NCBI GenBank assembly: GCA_945897075.1
Contig: CAMDEX010000014.1
Coordinates: forward strand, 1-49,439
Source: Litorilinea aerophila
Lineage (GTDB): Bacteria; Chloroflexota; Anaerolineae; Caldilineales; Caldilineaceae
DNA length: 49,439 nucleotides
Direction of reading: 5' to 3'
Both the position numbers and the translations under genes were made by a program. A model generated the notes under the pieces. The model made no database searches. It worked only from the letters and a program-made list of their open reading frames with translations, and had not been told where the DNA came from. Below are positions 25,749 through 34,339 of this stretch, one piece after another (positions within the stretch are counted from its first letter, which is position 1; each line of letters opens with the position of its first letter).

Positions 25749-27074
25749 CTACCTCCAATCCATCTTCTCAAAGAACCAGTACTGCAACACATTGGCATCG
25801 ATCAGCTTGCGCAGACCCGTGCCATCGGGCCGCACGACGTAGATGGCCCAAGAACCGCCCCGGTCACTGCGGAAGGCCAGCCATTGACCGTCGGGACTCC
25901 AGACGGGCAGACCGTCGCTGGCCGGGTCGTTGGTGACACGGCTTTTGCCCGTGCCGTCGGGGTTGACCACGTAAATCTCGAAGTTGCCGTCATCTTTGCT
26001 GATGTAGGCAATCCGGCTGCCATTGGGACTCCAGGCGGGCTGGCCGTCGCCGCCGCCTTCGGTCAGGCGTCGTTTGGCGTTGGGGTCTGCGCTGTTGGCG
26101 TCAATTGCATAGAGACCACAGCCGCCGCCCACACAGGCGCGGTGGATAATCTCGTCGCTCACCGGACTCCAGGAGGGGTATTCGCCACGGGTCAGCTTGC
26201 GCAGACCGCCGCCATCGCTGTTGATCAGGTAGATATCTTCGCCGCCGTTGAGCACCAACCGGTCTCCGCCCGGGCTGAAACTGGGATAAGCGGCACCACC
26301 GCCGATCAGCAGGCGCTCGTTGGAAAAGTTGCTGTCCATAATCCAGACGCCTACCTCTCCCTCCCAGGCGAAGTAGGCAATCTGGGAGCCATCTTTGCTC
26401 ACATCAACTTCGGTGCGCCAGTCGGCGACTTTGTTGCTTGCACCGCTGGCAAAGTTGTACTCCCACAGTTCCCAGCGGTTTGCGTCTATGTTGGCCACGC
26501 TGTAGAGCAACCGACCCCGCGTCGGGCCAGCACCAGTCGGCGCAGCCGCAGGCGCTTGGGTAGCAGTCGGTTGGACAGCCGCAGGCTGGGCCGCGGCAGG
26601 TTGGGCCGCAGGTTGAGCGGCAGGTTGAGCGGCAGGTTGAGCGGCAGGTTGAGCAGGGGAAGCCGTCGCTGTCGCAGCGGGCGTAGAAAGTTGCGGGATC
26701 GCTGCCGAGATCGGGATGGCATCGATCGGGCTGTTGACGCTGACGACAATCTGTGACACCCAGGCATTGGCCTTGCCTTCCCGTACAATCTCAAACCAGT
26801 CGCCCGCAGGATTGCGCCCAACAATCGAGAAGGTAGCGCCCCGTTTGGCTGTACCCACCACAGGAAAGCTGGTGCCTGGACCGCCGCGCAGATTGGCCCG
26901 GGCTTTGTTGATGGTGGCCGTCGGTTTCTCGACCGCCACGGGGGTAGCGACTTGCGCCGGCGCTTCTGCGACATCTTGGGTGGCAACGATACCCGAAGCT
27001 GTCACCTGCGGCCAAGTTGCCAACAGCAGTGTCAGACATACAAGAGATATCCAAAACAGTCGTCGGTAATACAT
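25749..27074 (-). CDS. Exported SH3b / PD40-propeller protein
   Basis: A 441-residue protein. The signal peptide or anchor is at about 5-24 (LFWISLVCLTLLLATW). A bacterial SH3 domain (about 50-110) contains KARANLRGGPGTSFPVVG and WFEIVREGKANAWVS. A low-complexity linker follows with at least four AAQPAAQP units (about 135-165). The C-terminal TolB/PD40-like propeller (about 180-441) has several SPDG-type repeats, e.g. WSPNGSRIAYISKDDG and WSPDGQWLAFRSDRGG. The ATG at 27074 is chosen because the signal peptide follows at once; the open frame continues upstream over the facing gene and is rejected there. No clear ribosome site. Confidence 0.8.
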   Translation of the reverse strand: MYYRRLFWISLVCLTLLLATWPQVTASGIVATQDVAEAPAQVATPVAVEKPTATINKARANLRGGPGTSFPVVGTAKRGATFSIVGRNPAGDWFEIVREGKANAWVSQIVVSVNSPIDAIPISAAIPQLSTPAATATASPAQPAAQPAAQPAAQPAAQPAAAQPAAVQPTATQAPAAAPTGAGPTRGRLLYSVANIDANRWELWEYNFASGASNKVADWRTEVDVSKDGSQIAYFAWEGEVGVWIMDSNFSNERLLIGGGAAYPSFSPGGDRLVLNGGEDIYLINSDGGGLRKLTRGEYPSWSPVSDEIIHRACVGGGCGLYAIDANSADPNAKRRLTEGGGDGQPAWSPNGSRIAYISKDDGNFEIYVVNPDGTGKSRVTNDPASDGLPVWSPDGQWLAFRSDRGGSWAIYVVRPDGTGLRKLIDANVLQYWFFEKMDWR

Positions 27075-27170
27075 AAGGTGGCAGAGCCACAAGGTTGCGT
27101 GAAAGAATGAATGGTGATAAGAAAGAGGTGAAGGAGACGCTATAGGGAAGCCGGAAAAGGAAGGTGGAGA

Positions 27171-28721
27171 ATGGGACGATTTGGCGAAATATATCCTGGT
27201 GAAACGCAAGGGAAGTTGGAGATGTTTGACCGGGTGATCTTCAAAGGGTATTTGTCGGGACTCTATCCTGCCCAGAAGCAGTTTGACTGGTACTTGCATA
27301 GTCAGAATGTGCTGCTGAAAGACTTTGTAGCGTATCAGGAGCGAACGACGGCAGAGTTGAAAGAGAACCTGATGAGAAAGGCGGTGGAAGGTGGGTGCGA
27401 AATCAGCTATATGGGGGGAAAGACGGGCAAGAATGGCGAGAGCAAGGACGAAGTGGCGCGCCAGATAGCCGAGGCCAAAGGGATGCCGACAGGGATGGTG
27501 GCAATTCTGTCGACGCTGGAGGTGGAGAATAGTATGGTCATGGGATTCAACCGAGAGAAAGGCTGGTTGGAATCCAGAGTTGAGCCAGGCAAGCACCTGC
27601 ACTACTACATCTATTACAATGACCGGGAGTTTGGCTGGATGTATGTACGCTTGCAAAGCCGCTGGCCTTTCAATCTGCAAATCTATATCAACGGACACGA
27701 GTGGCTGGCCCACGAGATGGAGCAGGCCGCTATTGGCTATGTGCGCCACGACAATACCTTCTGGCAGATTGACGATTTGCCGCGGGTACAAGCCATGTGC
27801 GATAAGATGGCCCATCGCCAGTGGGAACGGGTTTGGAATCACTTTGCCCAGGAACTCAACCCCTTCCTGCCCCAGATTGAAGCGAGCGTGAAGAAAGGAT
27901 ACTACTGGACGATTGAACAGTTTGAGTGTGCCACCGATGTGATGTTTGGCGACAAAGAGAAACTGGATGGACTCTTGCCCGAACTCTTCCAGGAAAGCTT
28001 CCTCGCCTTCGGCGCAGAAGATATCATGCGCTTTCTGGGACGCAAACTCTCGGCGGCCTACACAGGCAAAGTCGAAACACGCCTCAACAAACGCGAACCC
28101 GGCTGGCGTATCAAACACTGGCTCAACGCCAACTCCCTCAAAATGTATAACAACGGCTCAAACCTGCGGGTCGAAACAACCATCAACAAAGCGGACGAAT
28201 TTCACATGCCAACCCCGGAAGGCTCTTCGTCGCGCTGGAAACGCATGCCCAAAGGTGTCTCCAACTTCTGGCATTTCTATCAGACGGCCCGGGAGGCCAA
28301 CCAACGCTACTTGGATGCTTTGGCTTCTCTCCCCACCCAAGACAAGCCTGCCCTGGATGCTCTGGACAGTCTGTGTCAGCCTCAGGGCGAGAATCCTTCT
28401 GTCCCCAAGTTTCAGCCGCTTTCGGTTGAATCCTGCGCTCTCTTTGCCGCTCTCTTGCGTGGTGAGTTCCTGCTCACCGGCTTTCGCAACCAGAATCTGC
28501 GCCAGATTCTTTTCCCGAATCCACCTGCCGACCCCCAGGAGGAACAGCGTTTGCGCGCCCGCATCACCCGACTCCTTGCCAAGTTGCGCGGTCACAAGCT
28601 CATCGAACCTGTTCCTGACTCTCGTCTTTACCGGGTCACTCTCTTTGGCCGACGGGCTATGTCTGCTGCCCTCCGTCTTCGTTTTGTTAACTTCCCTCTC
28701 AACTTCTCGCTTCCTTCTTGA
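27171..28721 (+). CDS. Uncharacterised dispersed-family protein with C-terminal HTH
   Basis: A 516-residue protein. I recognise the family from memory as an unnamed, often multicopy protein of Planctomycetes, Proteobacteria and Chloroflexi. Shared landmarks are the opening FDRVIFKG segment, KHLHYYIYYND with PFNLQIYINGHEWLA, the ECATDVMF segment, IKHWLNANSLKMYN followed by VETTIN, and a C-terminal GEFLLTGFRNQNLR. The last 70 residues form a likely winged helix (RITRLLAKLRGHKLIEPV, RRAMSAAL). No enzyme motif is certain. Its spread suggests a link with mobile DNA, but I see no terminal repeats here. The start ATG at 27171 follows GGAAGGTGGAGA. Confidence 0.75.
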   Translation: MGRFGEIYPGETQGKLEMFDRVIFKGYLSGLYPAQKQFDWYLHSQNVLLKDFVAYQERTTAELKENLMRKAVEGGCEISYMGGKTGKNGESKDEVARQIAEAKGMPTGMVAILSTLEVENSMVMGFNREKGWLESRVEPGKHLHYYIYYNDREFGWMYVRLQSRWPFNLQIYINGHEWLAHEMEQAAIGYVRHDNTFWQIDDLPRVQAMCDKMAHRQWERVWNHFAQELNPFLPQIEASVKKGYYWTIEQFECATDVMFGDKEKLDGLLPELFQESFLAFGAEDIMRFLGRKLSAAYTGKVETRLNKREPGWRIKHWLNANSLKMYNNGSNLRVETTINKADEFHMPTPEGSSSRWKRMPKGVSNFWHFYQTAREANQRYLDALASLPTQDKPALDALDSLCQPQGENPSVPKFQPLSVESCALFAALLRGEFLLTGFRNQNLRQILFPNPPADPQEEQRLRARITRLLAKLRGHKLIEPVPDSRLYRVTLFGRRAMSAALRLRFVNFPLNFSLPS

Positions 28722-28868
28722 GACTTTGAGAGCACATCTCCCAACTAACGCTCACCACGTCGATCTTGCGGACGTATGGAATAGATGGCTCCTTTGCGTT
28801 GTGAATATGGGATACGTTCATCTTCAGGCCGGTGTATAAGGAAAAGGGTGTTTGTTGGAAAGTCATCC

Positions 28869-28888
28869 GAGGCAGGCGTACCTGCCTC
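28869..28888. terminator. Hairpin between convergent genes
   Basis: GAGGCAGG and CCTGCCTC flank a 4-nt loop in the 186-bp space between the convergent genes ending at 28721 and 28908. It has no T-run; it may still serve as a bidirectional transcript end. Confidence 0.45.
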
Positions 28889-28907
28889 AGATAAGGGAAT
28901 GCTTTGT

Positions 28908-30701
28908 CTACTGCTCGGGTGAGAATTGTGCAATCAACCCGTTGAAGAATGGCACAAGAACCGAATCGGGGTCCACAAACGTAAGCATTGCTTCGAGTTC
29001 CTCGACTGCGGCGCTGGGATCATTCTCTCCGCGGAAGTAGAACCACATGTCAGGCATAATACTGGTCAAGACTGGATCCAGACGAACGGCATCTTGCATG
29101 TCCTGGGCTGCGCTTGCCATGTCGCCAATGTTCAGGTGGGCAAAGCTCCGAAACAGGTAGGCCACGGCCAAATCAGGGTCATCTTGGATGGCTGCGTCAA
29201 AATCTTTAAGTAAATCATCGGGCGACGGCTCCCGGGTACCATCAGAGTCACGAATGGTCAGCGCACCCAGGAAGTTGTAACATCTTTCAGCGAAATCAAT
29301 GTCTTTTCCGTAGGACCCTGATAGGTAGACGACAGTGCAGTCCTGTAGGGCTGCCGTATAGTGACCGAGGAGAAAGTGGGACACGAAGCGGTAGAAATGG
29401 GCTTCGCCATTTTCTGGGTCGAGGCGGATCGTCTCGTTAAGATCCTTCAGCGCAGCATCGAAATCTTTCATACGCACATAGGCAACTCCTCGGCGAAGGT
29501 AGGCTTCGGAAAAATCTGGTTTGAGTTCGATAGCTGTATCGAAGCGAGCAACCGCTGCCTCCAGATCGCCAGATTCGAGAAGCGCAACACCTTCATCAAG
29601 ATTTTTGAAAGCAGGCAGCGTGTCCTTTCTTACCGCACCGGCATCCTGCAACACCTGTTCAACTTCTACTTCCCCGGATTTTGTGGCAAGCAAGAGGGCG
29701 GTGAAGCCGTCCGCATCTTCGGCGTTGATGTCAGCGCCAGCAGTCAGCAGCGCTTTTACAGCATCCACCTTTCCCCCATTGGCTGCCCACATCAAAGCAG
29801 TCGTACCATCAGAAGACTGGGCATTGACGTCGGCTCCGGCGTCCAACAACGCCTGTACCGACGCAACATCTCCTGTCTGCGCGGCAGCCATCAAGGCAGT
29901 CATACCATCGGAAGACTGGGCATTGACGTCGGCTCCGGCGTCCAACAACGCCTGTACCGACTCAACATCTCCAGTCTCCGCGGCAAACATCATGGCAGTC
30001 GTACCATCAGAAGACTGGGCATTGACGTCGGCTCCGGCGTCTAACAACGCCTGTACCGACTCAACACCTCTTGCCATCACGGCAAGCATCAAGGCTGTTC
30101 CGCCCCCAGCGTCTTGAGCATTGACGTCGGCTCCGGCGTCCAACAACACCTGTACCGGCTCAACACCTCCTGTGAGCACGGCAAACATCAAGGCAAACAT
30201 CAAGGCTGTTCCGCCCCCAGCGTCTTGAGCGTTGACGTCGGCTCCGGCGTCCAACAACGCCTGTACCGCTCCAACATGTCCTGTCTGCGCTGCAACCATC
30301 AAAGCTGTCGAGCCCTCAGCGTTCTTGACGTTGGGATCGGCTCCGGCTTTTAATATCTGGCTAAGTAACTCGTGATCCCCCGCCTCGATTGCAGCAAAGA
30401 GCGCCGCTGGGTCGGGAACACCCGGAGTGGCACTGGCTACGGGCTCGACGGGTACCGGTTTTTCCTGGGTTGCTTCCTGCGCAACCGCTTGGGGCGTGGT
30501 CTGCGCCACGGTCTGCTCTGCCGCGGCCGCGCCTTGAGGAGTTGTGACTGTGCCTGGCTGCGCGAATATGTCCGACAGGGATAGCGGCTGACAGGCCGTG
30601 AGGATCATTGTCAACAGAAGCAGCAACCCCAAACCCTTCCGTGTCCGGGAACCCATACCGATTTTTGCGCAGTTCGTATGATTGGCATGTGGCGTATTCA
30701 T
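28908..30701 (-). CDS. Ankyrin- and TPR-repeat lipoprotein
   Basis: A 597-residue exported protein. The N-terminus is basic, then a hydrophobic stretch LGLLLLLTMILTAC ends in a lipobox with Cys at about 37, so it is probably lipid-anchored. After a Gln/Thr/Pro-rich linker come eight ankyrin repeats (about 95-365), several with the identical LLDAGADVNAQ core. One repeat carries a four-residue duplication (ALMFALMF). TPR motifs follow to the C-terminus (about 375-585; DFDAALKDLNETIRLDPENG is typical). The start at 30701 follows GAGGAGGGATAAC. A palindromic operator-like site lies about 235 bp upstream. Role unknown; a protein-protein scaffold is likely. Confidence 0.85.
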   Translation of the reverse strand: MNTPHANHTNCAKIGMGSRTRKGLGLLLLLTMILTACQPLSLSDIFAQPGTVTTPQGAAAAEQTVAQTTPQAVAQEATQEKPVPVEPVASATPGVPDPAALFAAIEAGDHELLSQILKAGADPNVKNAEGSTALMVAAQTGHVGAVQALLDAGADVNAQDAGGGTALMFALMFAVLTGGVEPVQVLLDAGADVNAQDAGGGTALMLAVMARGVESVQALLDAGADVNAQSSDGTTAMMFAAETGDVESVQALLDAGADVNAQSSDGMTALMAAAQTGDVASVQALLDAGADVNAQSSDGTTALMWAANGGKVDAVKALLTAGADINAEDADGFTALLLATKSGEVEVEQVLQDAGAVRKDTLPAFKNLDEGVALLESGDLEAAVARFDTAIELKPDFSEAYLRRGVAYVRMKDFDAALKDLNETIRLDPENGEAHFYRFVSHFLLGHYTAALQDCTVVYLSGSYGKDIDFAERCYNFLGALTIRDSDGTREPSPDDLLKDFDAAIQDDPDLAVAYLFRSFAHLNIGDMASAAQDMQDAVRLDPVLTSIMPDMWFYFRGENDPSAAVEELEAMLTFVDPDSVLVPFFNGLIAQFSPEQ

Positions 30702-30935
30702 CTGTTATCCCTCCTCTGTGTGTTTGGTGAACTACCGTTCCAGTTCCTCTCAGTGATGATCTTTCACCCCAGGGCCATTGCCGACGATCTTCTATCTTCC
30801 GGTTTCCTATTTCATACTGGCGCAGCAGGAAGATGACCGGCCAATGGGGAGCGGCAACCGCTGGCTTACGAATCTAAGTATCCGCCAACAGAGCAGAAAA
30901 ATCTACTCGCCAGCAGCCAGTTTGGGAAAGTTTAC

Positions 30936-30951
30936 CTACCAAAATTGGTAG
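30936..30951. promoter_or_regulatory. Candidate operator palindrome 1
   Basis: CTACCAA-AA-TTGGTAG, followed by ATTTT. The rest of the 298-bp spacer (30702-30999) shows no gene. A closely similar site is at 32847-32862 beside an XRE-type regulator gene. Here it would lie upstream of the ankyrin lipoprotein gene (minus strand). Confidence 0.55.
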
Positions 30952-30999
30952 ATTTTATGCGCCTGCGGCCATTTCGAGTTCTTGACACGAGGTCAACAG

Positions 31000-32055
31000 T
31001 CACAAGCGAAACCCAGAGAGAGCTGGCTGCCCGGGGCGCACAAAACTCCATTCCACGCAATTGTCCCCATCTGCATAGAGGGCCTGCTGGAGTTGCTGCG
31101 CCAGCGCGCTGTCGTGCAGTTGCAGATCACACTCAAAGTTGCTGCCCAACGCCCAGTGATCAATATTGGCGGATCCGAGGAGGATATGCCCTTTGTCGTT
31201 CCAGGCTTCTTTGGCGTGCATGTAGCGCCCGCGGTAACGCTGCACGCACACACCGGATTGGGCCAGTTTGTGGGCCACCATCCGGTTGGCCGCGTCAATG
31301 AAGGGCACGCGGGTGCGGTCCGAGAAGAGGACGGTGACATCTACACCCCGCTCGGCCTGGGAGAGGAGCGCGTTGAGAATCTCCTGGTCGGGCAGGAAGT
31401 ACCAGCTACGAATGTTCACCGACCGTTCGGCCTCCAGAATGAGTTCTAGCAGCGTGCGGCGGATATCCTGACGGCGGCCTGGCACAGTCAGCAGCAGTGA
31501 CGCATCTTGCACCGGCAGATCAAGCTGTGGGCTGGCTTGGGCGGTGGCGCCTCTGCTTGCATTGAGCGAGGAGAATTGGCGCAGGTAGCCATAGAGCCGC
31601 GCAAAGGTATCTCCAAAATCACCCTTCAGACAGATATTCGTGTCGCGCCAGCCCAGATAGTGATCACCGATGTTGGAGCCGCCCATCAAGACCGTTGCCT
31701 GATCCACGGCGCAGACTTTGACATGCAGGCGGTTGAACTGGCTGAGGCGACGGCCTGCGGGGCGGAAGATGTCTACCTGGACACCGCCCGCTTGTAACTT
31801 GGAAAGCAGCGCCCGGTTCCGATACACATTGCGCAGGTTGTCAACCGCCATGCCGATTTCGTCAACCATCAGGTGGACAGCTACCCCGGAATCTGCCTTT
31901 TCCTCTAGTACGCCGCCGATCTTGTCAGCCCACTCGCCACTGTCAAAGGCAAAATAGATCAGGTGAATGCTCTCTTCAGCCTGCTGCAGAGAGGCAAGCA
32001 ACTTCCCATAGAAGTCCGCCACATCGGTGAAAAGGGTATGCTGGAGCGATTGCAT
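31000..32055 (-). CDS. Phospholipase D / cardiolipin synthase-like protein
   Basis: A 351-residue protein with two complete HKD motifs: H111-K113-D118 in RLHVKVCAVD and H280-K282-D287 in YMHAKEAWND, each followed by GGSNIGD or GSANID. This fits bacterial cardiolipin synthases of the ClsB-like group, which lack N-terminal membrane helices, and more widely the phosphatidyltransferase branch of the PLD superfamily. It acts on phospholipid head groups at the membrane. It follows the DedA-like gene by only 3 nt and is co-transcribed. The start at 32055 has GAGAGG about 9 nt upstream. Confidence 0.85.
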   Translation of the reverse strand: MQSLQHTLFTDVADFYGKLLASLQQAEESIHLIYFAFDSGEWADKIGGVLEEKADSGVAVHLMVDEIGMAVDNLRNVYRNRALLSKLQAGGVQVDIFRPAGRRLSQFNRLHVKVCAVDQATVLMGGSNIGDHYLGWRDTNICLKGDFGDTFARLYGYLRQFSSLNASRGATAQASPQLDLPVQDASLLLTVPGRRQDIRRTLLELILEAERSVNIRSWYFLPDQEILNALLSQAERGVDVTVLFSDRTRVPFIDAANRMVAHKLAQSGVCVQRYRGRYMHAKEAWNDKGHILLGSANIDHWALGSNFECDLQLHDSALAQQLQQALYADGDNCVEWSFVRPGQPALSGFRL

Positions 32056-32058
32056 AGA

Positions 32059-32733
32059 TCATTCCTCTCTGGACACCACAGAACGAAGCCGCGGCAGGCC
32101 ATAGCGCCAGGCCACAAAAGTGAGGGGAGCAGCCACGGCCAGAATGATGAGCCATAAATGGGGGGAGAGGCGGATGCCATAGGCACCAACCACACTCATC
32201 AAAATCAGACCCGGCAGACGGCCCAACAGGTTGGCGATGAAGAAACGGCCACTGGAAAGGGAACTCAGACCCGCCACATAGTTCATAACATCGGCTGGAA
32301 AGATGGGGAGCATAAAGGAAAAGAGGAAGAAGACGAGACCCCGATCTGCGGACAGCCGATTCCATTTCGCCAGCAGATCGGCTGGGGCCAGACGTTCGAC
32401 AAGCGGGCGACCCGCCCAGCGAGCCAACAGAAAAGCGAGCTGGCTGCCGCCCACAGTAGAGACCAGACTGAGGCAGAAGGCCATCCAAAAACCGTAGACA
32501 TACCCGCCGCTGATCATCAGAATATGGCCGGGGATGGCGGCGACGATGACCTGCAAGACCAGAATCAGACCGAGCAGAAGCGGCCCCACAGGGCCAAACT
32601 GGGCCAGACGGGCACTGACCGCTGTCTGGTCTCCGGCGGCAGCCAGCAGATCCCCGATAGGCTGGCGAAACCAGAAGAGCAGCCCCGCTCCCGCTATCAA
32701 CAACACCACTCTTGCCAACCAGCCGGTTTTCAT
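32059..32733 (-). CDS. DedA/TVP38-type membrane protein
   Basis: A 224-residue integral membrane protein. Hydrophobic segments lie at about 7-22, 48-66, 72-100, 133-160 and 185-205. The VTT-domain pattern is seen as GHILMISGGYVYG and the FMLPIFPADVMNYVAGLSSLSS segment with SGRFFIANLLGRLPG. Such proteins are linked to lipid flipping and membrane homeostasis, which fits the neighbouring phospholipase-D-like gene. Its ATG overlaps the stop of a 19-residue leader ORF (ATGA), and its own ribosome site is poor, so translation is probably coupled. Confidence 0.85.
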   Translation of the reverse strand: MKTGWLARVVLLIAGAGLLFWFRQPIGDLLAAAGDQTAVSARLAQFGPVGPLLLGLILVLQVIVAAIPGHILMISGGYVYGFWMAFCLSLVSTVGGSQLAFLLARWAGRPLVERLAPADLLAKWNRLSADRGLVFFLFSFMLPIFPADVMNYVAGLSSLSSGRFFIANLLGRLPGLILMSVVGAYGIRLSPHLWLIILAVAAPLTFVAWRYGLPRLRSVVSREE

Positions 32734-32789
32734 AGTCCTGCCCTCAATGATTTCGGGTGTGCCCGCTCAGATACGGCTTCCAGAATCAT
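32730..32789 (-). CDS. Short leader ORF coupled to the DedA-like gene
   Basis: Twenty codons including stop, encoding MILEAVSERAHPKSLRAGL. AAAGGAGG precedes its ATG with a rather short spacer of 3-4 nt. Its TGA overlaps the ATG of the next gene. The peptide has no recognisable features; its job may be to deliver ribosomes to the downstream gene. Confidence 0.5.
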   Translation of the reverse strand: MILEAVSERAHPKSLRAGL

Positions 32790-32846
32790 TGTCCTCCTTT
32801 ACGACAGAAAAATCGCCCCTCCAACGACGAATACCAGCAGATCGAT

Positions 32847-32876
32847 CTACCAATTTCGGTAGATTTTGTGATACAA
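32847..32876. promoter_or_regulatory. Candidate operator 2 and regulator promoter
   Basis: CTACCAA-TT-TCGGTAG (32847-32862) is a near match to the site at 30936-30951, again followed by ATTTT. A -10-like TACAAT lies at 32872-32877 pointing to the regulator gene. The site lies between the divergent DedA/PLD operon and the regulator, so it could control both. The rest of the spacer to 33019 has a short repeat of CACGCCCGTAC words. Confidence 0.55.
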
Positions 32877-33019
32877 TTTCTCGTGTACGGGCGTGATTCA
32901 ATCACGCCCGTACTCCCTGCACTCACGCCCGTACCCCCCTGCAATTGCGTAAGCGGCTCATCATAGCCAAAACGATCGGCCAGTCTCTCCATTTTCCATC
33001 GTTTTCACGGAGCAAGAGA

Positions 33020-33919
33020 GTGAACCATAAGGAATTTGGGCATCTCATCGCCGCCCTGCGCAAGGAGCATTTCGATGAAGAGGGAAACCGGCTGACCCAG
33101 GCCCACCTGGCGGAGCGCGCCCGGCAGATTGACCACCTGACTCCACTGAATGAAGTCATCCTCGGCAAAATTGAGCGGGGTGAGCGGGCAAACCTGGACG
33201 CACAGACGCTGTTGAGTCTGGCTGACACCCTCCGGCTGACAATCGGGGAACGCCGCGAGTTCTTCCTGGCCGCAACCGGTTTACAGGACGAGCAGATCTA
33301 TGTCACCCAGGAAAACCCCCAGGCGATTCTGGCTTCGGTACTGTGTACGTTGCGGGAGATTCAGTTGCCCGCACTTCTGGTGGATCGCTATCTCGACGTA
33401 ATTGCTGTCAATTCTAGTGCGCTCAAGATGTACAACATCAACCAGATGAACCTGTACAACCGGCAGGAGCAACCGGCTGGGTTCAATCTGCTCAGTTATA
33501 TCTTCTCGGCCGATTTCGAGCCACAACGCAGCCTGATGACCCAACAGGAGTGGCACCGATTCGCAGCGGGCAACGTCATCTATTTCCGCCGCGTCACCCT
33601 GCACTATCGCATGACCGACTATTTTGCCGGGCTGTTGGCGCAATTGCGGCGCAGCCGGGAGTTTCGCTGGCATTGGGAACAGGTCTTTGATGAGGAAAAG
33701 CTCTACTTCGTGGGCGGCGAGTCCTTCCAAATGGGGAATTCGGGATCAGGCCGTTTCTACTATCTGACCGCGCCGCTGGTCACTTTGACACCCTATGGCA
33801 ATCTGGAGATCATTACCCACATCCCCCGCAATGGCGAAACCGCCGCCACCTTCCAGCAGATGGCGGCGACCGAAGATTCGCTGGTCTACCAGTTGTCTTC
33901 CTGGCCTGAAAAACCGTGA
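33020..33919 (+). CDS. XRE/MmyB-type transcriptional regulator
   Basis: A 299-residue regulator. The N-terminal helix-turn-helix (about 5-75) is of the XRE type, in a variant with a long insert (LTQAHLAERARQID, LNEVILGKIERGERAN). The C-terminal part (about 90-275) resembles the MmyB-like ligand-binding domain, with the LLVDRYLDVIAVNSSALKMY opening. The GTG at 33020 is chosen because the helix-turn-helix follows directly and GGAGCAAGAG lies upstream; a TTG at 32945 is less likely. It is divergent from the DedA/PLD genes and probably binds the CTACCAA palindromes. Confidence 0.78.
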   Translation: MNHKEFGHLIAALRKEHFDEEGNRLTQAHLAERARQIDHLTPLNEVILGKIERGERANLDAQTLLSLADTLRLTIGERREFFLAATGLQDEQIYVTQENPQAILASVLCTLREIQLPALLVDRYLDVIAVNSSALKMYNINQMNLYNRQEQPAGFNLLSYIFSADFEPQRSLMTQQEWHRFAAGNVIYFRRVTLHYRMTDYFAGLLAQLRRSREFRWHWEQVFDEEKLYFVGGESFQMGNSGSGRFYYLTAPLVTLTPYGNLEIITHIPRNGETAATFQQMAATEDSLVYQLSSWPEKP

Positions 33920-34106
33920 CGCGTGCAATGGGAGATCACCCGCACCGACGGGTGAAAACTGGCGTGTGATTGGGATGGAATTATTGGATTTGCCGCAGGT
34001 CGATCTGGATTTGGGCGCGTGGGTTGTTTTGTAAAGAATTGAACGGTCCTATCGCCCGAACTCGACTGCCGCTTTGTGGGGCTGTGCGCGTGTGTGAGGG
34101 CGGCAG

Positions 34107-34318
34107 TTGAAAGAGGTGGAGCAACTCGACGACTGGCGGCGCGACATACTACAGCGCATGATCTTCGACGGGGAACAGTTGAGCGACCTGCTGACCTCGC
34201 TGGGGTGAGGAAAGCCCGCACGCAAAAGGAGCTGGCCTTGATGGATGATCTGATTTCGCTGCTGCGCAAGCTGGTCCACGGGTGGGAGATTTCGGGGCTG
34301 GGTGTGTATGAGCAGTAA
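34107..34318 (+). pseudogene. Frameshifted gene remnant
   Basis: Two overlapping reading frames look like one former protein end. The first reads KEVEQLDDWRRDILQRM to a stop at 34206-34208. The second, one base back, continues as RKARTQKELALMDDLISLLR to EISGLGVYEQ and a stop at 34316-34318. The charged helical character could fit a type I restriction or related subunit, but I cannot name it. The preceding 33920-34106 shows no gene. Confidence 0.4.
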
Positions 34319-34339
34319 AGCAGAGCAAAGGGATGAACG

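Noticed and set aside
27075..28118. Upstream extension of the PD40 gene to 28118
   Set aside because: It runs antisense through the conserved dispersed-family gene and would place the signal peptide in the middle of the protein.
29361..30353. Plus-strand Ser/Ala-rich frames opposite the ankyrin gene
   Set aside because: Their repeats are the mirror of the ankyrin coding repeats; no starts with ribosome sites.
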